From Buxus sempervirens (lineage: Eukaryota > Streptophyta > Magnoliopsida > Buxales > Buxaceae), in the NCBI GenBank assembly GCA_947561395.2, contig OX387183.1:37368901-37432900 (forward strand): a stretch of DNA of 64,000 bases, given 5' to 3'. Both the position numbers and the translations under genes were made by a program. The notes under the pieces are model-generated. The model was given only the letters and a program-made list of their open reading frames with translations. It ran no database searches and had not been told where the DNA came from. This document shows positions 44,649 through 55,399 of this stretch, piece after piece (the first letter of the stretch is position 1; each line of letters opens with the position of its first letter).

Positions 44649-45422
44649 ATTTTCTCTGGAAGAATAGGACATCTAGTGTTTCTAAAGTATCTACAATATG
44701 TTTTAGAAACATCCTTTACTCCTATTTATTGGTTTTGCAAGGAGTTATAGCTAAGATAGAATTCAAATAGGAAATAAAAATCTGGGTCTTTAAATTTTCT
44801 GAACTTTTCAGGCTCGAGCCTGGATCGAGTGTGAGACTGGCCTAAAGGCTTATTTCCCAGATTTTTATTCGACTAATGCCAAGCTAGAGCTCTAGTCGGG
44901 CGTGGCTCTCTTGTTGAACTTCATGCTCAAACAACAGATCAAACCTTCTCTAACGCCACTCTCGGGTTTCTCTATCTGAGATTTATTTTGTCCTCACGCT
45001 AAATCTAGGCTCGAGCTTGGGTCATGCTCGACTCTAGAACTTAACCTTTTACGTTAGACTAGAGCCAAGCTCGAGCCACCCTCTGGCCCGAAATTCAAAT
45101 TGCTTATTTTCACTCTTGTTTTCAACCTGGTTTGAACCACAACTCCTAGTACCTATCCTAAACACTATAAATCACCTTTTGGCACAGAATTAAGCCAACT
45201 TAAAACTCTTAAACCTAACAAGGGTGATCTTGTTTCTTGTACGGGTATTATTCTAAAAAAGAGCGGGTTATTTTCTCTGTGAACATAGGCTGGTTTTTCC
45301 CGAACCACATGTATTTTGTGTTGATTAATCTTGCTATTTTCTGGTGGATATGGGTGTTACTGTAAATTGGATTTCTGTGTCCATATTTACAGGTGATCCT
45401 AGGCACAAATCCTAACATTCAG

Positions 45423-45689
45423 TTGGGATTTTCTAGCCTCAAACAAAGCCATTTAGTGGTGATCTTTAATTTTACTGCCTTTAAAAAGTGAAAAACTAGT
45501 TGAACAAAAAAAAACACTAATATTCCCATCTTTTGACCTTTTACCAACGACAAATTATTGTCGGTAAAAGACAATTCAAAAAAAATGTAAAAACTTTTTT
45601 TTTTACCCACGGGTAAATTACTAGACAAAAAAGCTGCTTTTTAATTTCTCAGCCAATTCCTTCTCTAGATCCTTTTTTTCTTCAAAAAT
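45423..45689. other. Unassigned AT-rich stretch with a palindrome
   Basis: No gene seen. 45535-45567 is an inverted repeat (CTTTTACCAACGACAA and TTGTCGGTAAAAG) with a 3-4 base centre. Confidence 0.5.
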
Positions 45690-46905
45690 TTATTTCCTTT
45701 TCAATCTTAGAGACATGCATAGGACCACTCCATCAATCTAGCACAAAGCCCCATGGTGGCTAGTGTGAGTAGTTCGAGGAAATCATCATGTGCATCTGGG
45801 ATCATAATCCCCTATACCTCTCTGAACTACCTAAGTACTTTCAATGGAAGATAGAGTATGGCAACCTTCAAGCCAACAAGTACCAGAAAGTTCTCTCTAA
45901 AACTGATCACAAGCTCAGCACTCGGCTGATAAGTGCCCGGCCATCTCACCTAATTGTCCTGAAGAGTACCCAAGAAGACAAACCAGCCTCTCTTGCCACC
46001 TTGGATGCTCGGACATCCCCGATTGTTCATTAAAGAAAAAACATCAATATTCTGGGTAAAGCATTGATCGATCTCCTCAATCTAAGAAAGGTGGTCAAGT
46101 AACCAAAGCAGCAAAAAAGGGAAGTATTTCAATTTGAATTCAAATAATTCAAATTCTCAAGTAAATGGCAATTAAAATAAAGGAAAGGGAATTTTACCTA
46201 AAGAATTGCGGCACAAGCTAAAAAGCTCTTCTTTCGCTTGTAGTAGCAATTGGTTAGGGCCTAGTATATCTCTACCAGGATCATAGGGACTAACCTTTCA
46301 CGCTCCCTAACCTGACATATGACCGAGATGAGGGCCAAGTCCACCTCATCATCCTCTCATGGAAAAATTAGCTGGTTGACCACTATCAAGATCAAAGCAT
46401 TGAACCAGGCTTGCCGGTTCTGGCTTCTAATAAGCTTCTTGGTAAAAAAAGACTTTGATGGTGTCAACAATGCCACTGAATCCCCCAATTCTTTCTTCCC
46501 AATGCTTAAAAAAAGTAGAAGCCTCTTTTTTGTAGCTTGGTTTAAGAGGCAGATTTACTACTTTGTGGGAAACATCAAATTCAGAATTGTTTCAATCTCT
46601 TCAATTGTGGGAGTCATCTCTTTATCATCAAATCTAAAGAGGTTTAATTGGAGTTACCAATGCCCAATCAAAGCTTCAATTATCTCCCATTTAAGCTAAA
46701 TTTTGGGGATTGAAAGAATGTGCCCCAAATTAGTAAAGTCCCATTGAATGCTATCTTCGTTGGTCATTGAGCTAACCCATCTCTCATAAAATGAATCAAC
46801 AATGCCATACCTAGTTAGATTGGGTGGTTTTGATCTTGTTTGTTGAGTTGCAGGAGGATCAATGTTTGCTTGCGTAGGAGGCGCAAAGGATGATCCAGAA
46901 GCCAT
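45690..46905 (-). pseudogene. ORF1-type (DUF7745-like) fossil, minus strand
   Basis: Begins MASGSSFAPPTQAN at 46905 and contains SFYERWVSSM, MTPTIEEIETIL, QAWFNALILIVVNQLIF and, near 45850, LPLKVLR-FRE-GI. These match in order the ORF1 of the family A element at 60572 (MASSSSS, APTIEELDLFL, RAWFDTFTLVVLSQIFF, YPIRVLRQFGKPQGI). The family is the uncharacterised plant 'DUF7745' protein found as an extra ORF upstream of gag in Ogre/Tat-like elements; its role is unknown. Similarity is low, so it is a distant family member, and it is broken in several places. No LTR of its own was found next to it. Confidence 0.75.
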
Positions 46906-46987
46906 TAGAGGGTGATTTAAGCTTGATTGGAGCAAGAAGCAAAGAAGGGTGAGAATAAGTGTTTGTTGAACTCAAACAGCTGTCACA

Positions 46988-47165
46988 ATGACGCACTGGC
47001 CATAATTCGCGGCTTTTATAAAAAATCATGTTAAAACCGTATACACAGAGCAATTTGGGCAAAATCGTATATATTATACAGTTGAAATTTTGCGGAGTTT
47101 TAAAATCCGCATAATATATACGGTTGGAACATAACCATATTATATATATGGTTTTAATCTAAAAA
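46988..47165 (-). promoter_or_regulatory. LTR-like promoter region ahead of the minus-strand ORF1 fossil
   Basis: Minus strand: words of the CCGTATATATT/AATATATACGG type at 47030-47160, then a TATA box TTTTTTATAAAAGCCGC (about 46990-47008), then about 85 bp to the ATG at 46905. This repeats the word-then-TATA order seen in Ogre-like LTRs. Confidence 0.5.
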
Positions 47166-47361
47166 AATGAAAAAAGAGCAAATAAAAATAAGGACTTATG
47201 AATTTAACCTGTTCTTATATAAACAGAATAATATAGAAAAAAAAAGAAAAAGAAAAAAATAAAAAGGAAAAGACAAAGAAAAATGAATCAAGTTATATAT
47301 ATAACAGATACAAGTTGTTACAAAATACGAAAAACAAAAGACCTAACATGACTCTAACTCC

Positions 47362-48022
47362 CTGCAGGTCCCCTCCTACGACCTCTACTTCTACCACTGC
47401 TACCCAATCTACGCCCAAATACATGGGTAACTAGATGCTCAGCTGTGTGGCCTGGCATGGAACCCAATACTAATTATGCTACAATAGGGATGTCTACTAT
47501 GACCATGGAGTCAGGAGGAATAGAAGGAAGAGGTGTAGGACTAGCTAAAGCTCCATGATCATCCTTAGAGTCGTCGTGGGTGAGGTCCATGATCACGCTA
47601 TCATCCGGAGCTAATGCAGGGATGTCCAGAACTGTAGAGGCCTCCGCCGCAAGAGAAGATGGAATATCAATCAGATCAACAGCTGCAGGCTCGGCTGGTG
47701 CAGGGTCAACAGGTAATCGGGTTCATCAGCAGTAACAAGGGCTCCACCTTTACCTCCACAGCCTCAGTAGGAGTATCCCCAGCCTCAAAATCCTCAAGAA
47801 AAATTGCAATAGGGATAGGAGAAGAGGTAGGGGCAGGAGAAGAGGGTGCCCCAAAATCTGGGGCAAGAACATGATCTCCATCCACATCCATAGCGTCACC
47901 CTCAGCTGCAACATCCTTAGCCTCGATACCAGCATCCACCCCCTCATCACCAGTAGCTACAACATCCTCAACACTGGTTGTGACAGGATCCTCAGCCTCA
48001 ATACCAGCATCTGCGCCTACAA
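47362..48022 (-). pseudogene. Unrecognised acidic, Ala/Asp-rich coding tail, minus strand
   Basis: Minus-strand reading gives GADAGIEAEDPVTTSVEDVV, then ATGDEGVDAGIEAKDVAAEG, MDVDGDHVLAPDFGAPSSPA, a low-complexity acidic region with two copies of DAGIEA. It ends in a basic tail HVFGRRLGSSGRSRGRRRGP and a stop at 47362. The 5' part is removed by the LTR inserted at 48023. It may be the C-terminal end of a transposon-borne protein like its neighbour, but I do not recognise the family. At least one break. Confidence 0.5.
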
Positions 48023-51000
48023 TGTAACACCCCGGATCCAGTTCAACAACCAAACTCAGAGTTTTAGTATGAATTTCGGGTCAGAACAAACTAAAATTTA
48101 TGCAGAATTTAAAACTTTTAATTATATCAGAGTAAAATTGGAAGCATATATTTAATTCAATTTAATTGTGAGCACGATGATTCGTGGTGCATGCGATGTG
48201 ACGAGGAGAGTGGAAGTCACCACTGCCTAATGGGGTGTAGGCAGACACCTGGATGCCTAAAGGATGTCTATTAAGTAGTCTGCGCATTGAGATTCTGGGA
48301 AAGTGTCTAGTTACGGTTCGGGAAAGTCCGTAGACAACCCGGTCTGTCCCGTCAAAAACATGGGTCTCACAGGTTATCCCTGGTTAGCTTTTAGTAAATC
48401 AACCCATTTTTTACCTCACCCATCCTAAGCCAGCATGCTTGCTTGATTTGCTCTTTGGTGGAGACCACATGCATGGTGTAGGTTCCATTTATTTATTTTT
48501 TTAGACCATGTGATCTGAGTCTAAGTGGTGGGCCCCATTGGAAGGCCCACAGAATGCCAAGTGAGACTAGAAATAGCCTAGGTCCCCTTAGGGTTGCTGT
48601 TGGGGTAGAACCCCTTCTGGTTTAAGCTTATTTGGGTTAAGGATGTAATTTAAGGGGGAAGAGGATTGGTTCTTCTTAGACTTTTTAAATGATTGTGGGC
48701 TCGGGAGTGGCCCACAGAGCAGTCCATTTAGTCAAGGATCCATTTACTAATGGATCTTAGGTGAGGCAAAAGGGCGGGCCCCGTTGGAAGGTCCGTGGGA
48801 AACCAGGATGGGCTTGGAGTGAGCCCAAAGACCCAATTTGGGTCTGGGGACCCTATTGGTATTTAGGTTTGCTTTAAGGATTGATTTTAAACCAATTCAG
48901 TGCCAAAAATACGAATTTGCAAACTTTTTGTACACAACCGTAAAATTCATGCGGTTCTAGCAAAACAGTATAGATCATACAGTCCTAGCGAAACCATATA
49001 GATCATACGGTCCGGCCAAAACCGGCCTAAGTTTACGGTTTACACAAGAATTAAGCAAATTTGATTTTTTTAGGGGGAGTTTTGGAGTCCCCTTTTCAGG
49101 TGAGACTGATGGCATGTGTGAGTCACGCGTCTGGCCCACAGAAGGCTTCAAATTGATTTTTAACCTTATCTAGCTCATTATTCTTGGTGATTAAGCCAAA
49201 TGATGTAGGGAGAAGGGCTTGGAACTCCTTCTTCCTCTTCTGAGAATGTGTCTTAGGTGCTTTGGAGTGGGGAAGAGATTCCCTCACTTCTGTTTCAAGC
49301 AAAGGACATAGCCTCTTATAGAGGTAGGCTAGTCAAGAGGCCCGAAAGGCCTTGTGCTTGGATCAACGGCCAAACCATGATGCATTCCCAATCAACAAGC
49401 CAACCATGACATCAAAATGCAAACATAAAAACATCCAGCACATGCTTATAATCCATGATGTGTGCACTATATATGGCTGTGTACACAAGACAAAGAAGAC
49501 TTAGTATCATGCATTGAATGATAAAAAGGGACTTGCTTCTATGTGTGTTAACATAAATGTGCACTGTGATGTGTTCTTAGAGTGTGAAGGCATGCCTGAA
49601 ATCGAGATAATGCATACAATAGATCCTCAAAACAGTGATTGAAAAGCACACTTCTACACGTCTACCTAAACCAACGAAACCAAGAATTAAAGCATGCACA
49701 CCAATGGAAATGACATCCAATAAAAGGAACAAAATAAGCTAACTAGAGAAAGGAGACAGGGGGATTAAGGTTACATTCGTCCAGATCTGGGGGAAGAGAA
49801 TTAATGGCACTTTCTTAGTGCTTAAGTGACCTTAAATAGCCTTGAAACATCTCAAAAACACCTCACCCTCTTGTACGACAATCATGGCATCTCTTACCTT
49901 ATATGAGCCATCTACTTGAGGGAGAAAGTCACCATAACAAAGGGGATATAAAAAAAAGCAATCCAAAGATGTGGAGACCAAAACATGCTTCTCATTTAGA
50001 TAAAATCAAATATGTTGCATTATGATCATGAGATAAAGGTTACCTTGATGGAGGGGAGTACTTGGTGGTGATTTAAACTCCTTGGAAGCCTTGGCAGCAA
50101 AGTGAGTCCTTCCTTTTCCCCCAAGAGAGATCCTTCTTAGTTAGGATGAAGAAGGAGTAAGAGTTGGTGGAGTTTGGAGTGATTTAAAAATGGTTTTGAT
50201 GTGTTTAAGGGTTTGAAGAAGGAGAACAATGTGATTCAGAGGTGGGAGCTTCAGAGAAGAAGGAGAAAAAGTAGTATAAAATCACCAACCTTAGCTTCTG
50301 TTTTAGGGTTTGCAATTTATAGTGCACAGATAAAAAACCATATGTACTGTACGGTTTGGTCAAAACCGTATAGTCCATACGGTTTTGCCGTGTCCGTATA
50401 TATCATACGAACGCGTGCGGTTTTTTCAACATTAATTAGGGGACAAACTCTTACGCGTGCAGCGTGTCAATCAGTGTGCTAAAGGCGTCCGTACTGTACA
50501 GTACGGACGCTTTAAATCCCACTGAGCGTCACGATTGACTGCTTGGGTGACGCGCCGCAAATATCGACCGTATACTACATACAGTTGCGAATTCTCTCCT
50601 TGGTTGGCTTGACTTGACGGCTGAGGTGACTTAGCTGCCCACTCCGGATGAATCGGGTTTTTTCGATTCTTTATTTCATATTTATCTTAATTAATTTAAT
50701 TAAGATAGTTAAAGCTTTTAATGATATGTCCTTTGTTCTGTATTTTCCCTGTTTTTGCTTTTTAGCACTTAAATTTGTCATTTATTAGGTAAGGCTCGCA
50801 CACTTGCCAAGTGATGGGTCCTCTATGCTTAATTACCATTTTGCCCTTGGGGTTGTTTTGCTCAATTCTTCTCCATCCGAACTCCGATTCATGCAAACTT
50901 AATTGCGTTGGAACCGTGCCAGGATTCTCTATCCATTAGGATATGGTATGGCAATCAATTCCAGCTCAGGTAGAAAGTCACTTTTCGCTCCTTAGGGTTT

Positions 51001-53732
51001 CGACCTATCTTTTATGGTTTTGCTTTCTGGCTTTTTAGAGGGGTGCAAAAATGATGTGCTTACATTAATCAAATTAATTTATAATAAGAATCTCTTTATT
51101 CTAAGTGTAGTCTATGGTAATTACCACAATTCTACCCATGAGTACACTATCCCAAATTTAACGATCTCTCCAAGCATACCTAAAAAAAATAGGGGAAAAC
51201 AAAGTGAGATATAAATCTCAACAAGTATCAAGGTGCATGCAATTGAACAGTCTATTTTATGAAATAGTCATGAGGTATAACAATAAATCAAAGCAAAAGC
51301 AATAATTCAAGTCCATGAATACAAATTCAATATAAACGATAAAATATACACAAAACCACATGTGACATCACAGGACTCATGAAGCAAGATAAGTCTTTGA
51401 ATAGACACTCTTCATTGCTATGCCACCATGCATCTTATGAGTGAAACTAGTAAATCCTCAAACCCGAATCTTAGTCTAACAGTAAGAGGCCTAAACATTG
51501 ACTTATTGCGCACGAAACTCATAGAGTTCGACACATACCACCAGTATGCAACACCTGAATCAATTCATGGAGATGGCTGCTTATCCTCACATACAAGGTA
51601 CTCACCAGCAACATAAAAACTGGAAATGAGACCTTACCCCCAATGCAAACTAACTTGTAAAGAAAGCGCAAGCGCAAATTGGGAGTAATCAACCCAAATA
51701 AATACCCCTCCACTATCTAGCTTAGCCTATGGATCCATATACAGCTATGCCCGCTAGACACAACTTACACTTATTACAATTTATTCTATTTACAATTGAT
51801 TACCAATTCTTATGCATATTTCCGTAAACCATGATCTCCACTATAATAATTCAAATCAATTATCGTAACTCATTTTCAAGTGATATACATGTCTCAAATC
51901 TTTTTAACCCAAAATCAATCCCGTTGAGAAATGACAATCAAAACCACGAATAAATCTCCAAACCAGATTCTATAAATATTGAGACACCCAAAACATAATT
52001 ATTAAAAGTTTAGACAAGTTATAGTTCACATTCATGAGCAAAATAAGATTTCAATGACTTGACTATAACTTCCCCAATTAACTACTTATTAAGATCCAAA
52101 ATTTCTATAATTATAACCTAAGGTGTTAAGTTTTATAATTTCTGTTATCTTTCAATTTCAGTAGATCACACAGACCCATATTGAAGCTTAAGAGTTGGTA
52201 CAAATCCCCAAGTTTATGTTTAACTTAATCTGATACACTATTTCCACAACCTTGTCCTTTAAGACACCCATTGGCATTCATTGTTCCAAATTATTAGTTT
52301 TAATACCTAATTAAATTTCGTAAGTTCCTAAACCTCAATTTAACTCCTTTACAGGTGTTACAATAATTAAATTACTAGGAAAAATTATGAAACATTAATC
52401 TAGACCTAAAATCCCCAAATTCTCAAATTCTGACATAGGTCGCTTGGCATGGTCGCTCAGGCGATCGTAATGAGTGCCCATTTTAATTTCGTCAAATTTC
52501 CCAGTTTTTACGATTTTCTAATTTTTGGGTTATTTCATTGATTTTAATCGTTCTAAATTTATTTGTTATTGACCTAAATCACACCTATAACACTCTAGAC
52601 TTATTTGTATCAATTAATTGCAATTCCTTGGTCATCTAAAAAGATCAAACCTATATTCTTTAATACTTTTATACTTTTCTTTCAAGAACATGTAAACTCA
52701 TCGATGAAAACCAAATGTGTCCATGAAATCTATTTTCGTCTAATCAAATCAATCCGGAATAAATCAAAAACACAGAAATCATGCAGTTCCTCTAATTTTC
52801 AAGTGATTGCTACTTGCCTTATCATGCAAAAATCCATCTTCTCTTGAATCCGATATTGAATCTGAACTTCTGTTATTTTTCGCAACAATCTAAGGTTCTC
52901 CAAACAAGATCTCCACCGTTCAAATTGTAGTCCTACTAGTCATGAACAAAACCTCCAAATTTGAGGTCGATCCAACAGTTGGATTTCTCCTGATCTAATT
53001 TTGATGGCTGCTGGTTGGGGGTTTCTGCAACAGCTCCTTTCTCTTGTGACCTTTCTATTTTTCTCTTCCTCTCTCTCTTCACTCTCCAAATGTAGGAGTT
53101 ACCTTTTTCTCCTCTTGTTCCCCTATATAACTTGACTAAGAGAAACCCTAAACTTGCTTTAATGACTTGCTTAAATAGACCAACCTTAGAGAAGTTCAAT
53201 TAGGATTAGGAAACCTTCTAATTAATTCCTACTTTCTCTCCTCCTTCTAATTCTCTTTAGTACTTTACCTTTTAAGTCCCTTACTAACTAAACTCCTTCC
53301 TTTATCAAATTTTCGTTCATATTTTATATCTATTTCTAAATATTACCTAAACACCCTATTTAGTCACTTTTTCTCCAAATTAAGACCACTAATTAAGTAT
53401 AATTACCCAATTGCCCTTTTTCCCTTCTTTTATGCTATAATTATTACTACTTAACTTCAAACTTAACCCAATAAGTTTTAAACTTATATTCTCCAATTCT
53501 ATTACTTATTTAATAATTTAATTCATCAATTGCCCATTTGGAATTTACTAAAATACCCTTTTCTTCTCCTAGATTGATTTCCTTTGAAAATTATCTTTTA
53601 TTTACAAATTATTAATTTTATTTGAATTATCAATCCTCTAAATTTTTATTCTTTTATATCCACAATACTCAAACCCTATTTTCTTTTATTTATTTATGCC
53701 TTAATTATTATCCAAAATTTCGGGGTTTTACA
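48023..53732 (-). mobile_element. Family D LTR, interrupted by an Ogre-like solo LTR
   Basis: Plus-strand ends TGTAACACCCCGG (48023) and CGGGGTTTTACA (53732). Pieces 48023-48176 and 51065-53732 total about 2.8 kb, the family length. The minus-strand TATA box TTATATAGGGG is at about 53125-53136, and a small word array GGTCGCTTGGCATGGTCGCT at 52438-52490. The flanking pentamers (TACAA, CCGGA) do not match, so it is either part of a larger element or a recombined junction. Confidence 0.8.
48177..51064 (-). mobile_element. Ogre-like solo LTR, minus strand, perfect duplication TTAAT
   Basis: Minus-strand start TGTAAGCACATCATTTTTGC at 51064 and end CATCGTGCTCACA at 48177; TTAAT at 48172-48176 and 51065-51069. 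One 5' module (about 50910), upstream word array CCGTATAGTCCATACGG and CGTACTGTACAGTACG (50340-50590), a minus-strand TATA-like CTATAAATTGC (50312-50322), downstream word array with CCATATAGATCATACGG (48940-49045), conserved 'CGAAAGGCC' segment (49342) and the end hairpin (48218-48240). 2888 bp, no internal region. Confidence 0.92.
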
Positions 53733-53786
53733 CCGGATCCGGTTTAAATAACCAAACCCGAAGTGTTAGTAAAAATGGGCCATAAC
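53733..53786 (-). mobile_element. Terminal scrap of another family D LTR
   Basis: CCGGATCCGGTTTAAATAAC and CCAAACCCGAAGTGTTAG match the plus-strand left ends of family D LTRs minus the first nine or so bases. It abuts the previous LTR directly. Confidence 0.65.
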
Positions 53787-55217
53787 TGTAAGACCCCGAA
53801 TTTTCCTAAATATAAAAGTAAATTAATAATTAATATTATTGAGGGTTTTAATTGATAGAAATATTTTATTAATGTAGGTGATATCGTAATTAGTGGAGAT
53901 CCAGAGTTGGGCACAGATCCGATTGTCTGATCGTGAGATATCAAGGTATGACTAATATTTTATTTCTGAGGAGATATGATTGGGCGTGTGTGTGGAGTCT
54001 AATGCATGTGAGATGCGTGGGATTGAGGATATATATAAATAAGTTAGAATACCTAATAGCATACGAGTGGAATACCTCAAGTCGTATTTTGCTTGTATTC
54101 GTCAGCCGCAAGAGAGAAAGAGAGAAAGAGAGACCGTGAGCGACTGAGAACGACCGAAGAAGAAAGGAAGAAGAAGAAGAAGGAAAAGGGAGAGTGTTGC
54201 CTTGATTTTCATCTCTTGAGCATTGCCTAGTATCAGTGAAGAAGAGTGATCATTGCTGGTAAGAGGAAACAATCGAACAGAGGTAGGTAGCACAGATTTA
54301 ACGTCTGATTTGTTTAATCTCTATGCATGTTTTTGTGTTGTATATACATGTATTTAGCTTGATATCAATCTTATAAATATGTTAGAATCATCTTGGACAT
54401 GAAAAATCGGATTCTGAAACACTGTATGTTCGTTTTTGGGAGACCACCGAGCTTACTGTGCTCAGCGATCCTCGGCGCTCCTAGGCGCTCGTTGAAAAAT
54501 GTTGACCGCCCAAGACAGCTTACTGACTTATCGTCGGCACTCTGTTTTGAACTACCGCCTACCTTAGACCGCTTGAGCGATCCTGAGCGCTCTAACCAGA
54601 AAATGCAATTTTTCGTATTTTTAACCCCTGATTCAATTCTAAACTATTTTTAACCAATTTTAATCTTTAAGTAAGATGTTTTAAGACCAAATTAACTTAC
54701 CAAATACCTGATTTACAAAGAAATAAAAATAGGGAGGTATTTAGGGTATGAGTTGCCGAGTTTTACAAATAATGGAAAAACCTAAGTTTTGTGAGAACCA
54801 GACTTATAATTTGAGATAATTAACTACGAGACATGTAAATTTATATTGATAACTAGAATATGATATACAGGATTTCCAGATTAGATTTTGAACCCAGTTA
54901 ACCCGATAATGAAAGAAATTACAGATTTAACCATTATATGTCGTTAGGCACAATTACATACAGAAATATTAGTTCTTAGGGATTTTTGGTGTTTAGTGGC
55001 CATAACTGATTATGGATCCATAGTTTTGGCTAGATAGCTAAGGCATATTTCATTTGGATTGAGTTACTCCCTAGTGCGAACGTGTCTCATTTGCAAGTTG
55101 GTTTGCTTTGGAGGATCCTATGTCTAGAGGGACACCCCGGTGCTCCGCTGGTGATTCCCTGTACATGTGGATAAGCGACCATATCCATATATTGATTTTG
55201 ATGCTGCTTGCTGGTGG
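53787..55217 (+). mobile_element. Family D LTR, plus strand, cut by the family A element
   Basis: Starts TGTAAGACCCCGAATTTTCC and is the reverse-complement counterpart of 42279-44648 throughout (for example CCGATTGTCTGATCGTGAGA and ACCCCGGTGCTCC). TATA box ATATATATAAATAAG (54028-54042), a GA-rich leader (54110-54190), AGGTAGGTAGCAC (54281), word array with CGATCCTCGGCGCTCC (54440-54600). Its right part would continue beyond the family A insertion. Confidence 0.85.
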
Positions 55218-55399
55218 TGTAAGCACCTCATTTTTGCGCTCCCAGAAAAAAAAAAACAAAAAATGCAAACCCTGGACAGAAAGTCAAACCCTAAGGGGTG
55301 TGTAAGCACCTCATTTTTGCGCTCCCACAAAAAAACCAAAAATACAAACCCTGGACAGAAAGTCAAACCCTAAGGGGTTAAAAGTTGACTTTTTGATCA

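Larger units (their letters stand above)
26681..45220 (-). mobile_element. SIRE-like Copia element, minus strand, with four nested LTRs
   Basis: The ends are TGAAAATTTTGGGTTT and CTTAAACCTAACA, flanked by a perfect AGGGT duplication (26676-26680, 45221-45225). Order on the minus strand: 5' LTR (45220 to 35843, interrupted), primer site TTGGTATCAGAG, gag (32277 to about 27660, interrupted), non-coding stretch, polypurine tract (about 27035), short 3' LTR piece (about 26990 to 26681). The LTR contains the CACCTAG...GGGTGAATAGGTG block familiar from plant SIRE/Maximus LTRs. No pol remains. Own DNA is about 4 kb; the rest is younger insertions. It sits in the 3' LTR of the older Copia element. 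Confidence 0.9.
35843..45220 (-). repeat. 5' LTR of the SIRE-like element, in three pieces
   Basis: Pieces 35843-36199, 42068-42278 and 44649-45220, about 1.1 kb in all, the usual SIRE LTR length. Two family D LTRs were inserted into it. The part at 44808-45105 holds repeated GCTCGAGCCTGG- and CTCGAGCTTGGG-type words in both orientations, which has no counterpart in the short 3' LTR. Confidence 0.85.
18782..45417 (+). mobile_element. Copia element, about 2.5 kb of own DNA, expanded to 26.6 kb by nested insertions
   Basis: The two ends are TGTTATGTGATTCTTGCC and AAATCCTAACA, flanked by a perfect 5-bp duplication TTCAG (18777-18781, 45418-45422). Own sequence: 5' LTR 18782-19353 (572 bp), internal region 19354-20657 with gag only, 3' LTR in three pieces totalling about 580 bp (20658-20790, 26425-26680, 45226-45417). 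The 3' LTR was hit first or independently by a CACTA transposon (duplication ACA) and by a SIRE-like element (duplication AGGGT). The internal region lacks protease, integrase, reverse transcriptase and RNase H, so mobility would have needed another element's enzymes. LTRs differ clearly from each other (roughly 15-20 % by eye), so the insertion is old. Confidence 0.93.

Noticed and set aside
47706-48053. Intact acidic protein gene on the minus strand
   Set aside because: Its start would lie inside an inserted family D LTR; the real coding stretch is cut there, so only a tail remains.
48018-53737. Calling the family D LTR at 48023 a solo LTR
   Set aside because: The flanking pentamers TACAA and CCGGA do not match, unlike the eight LTRs accepted as solo.
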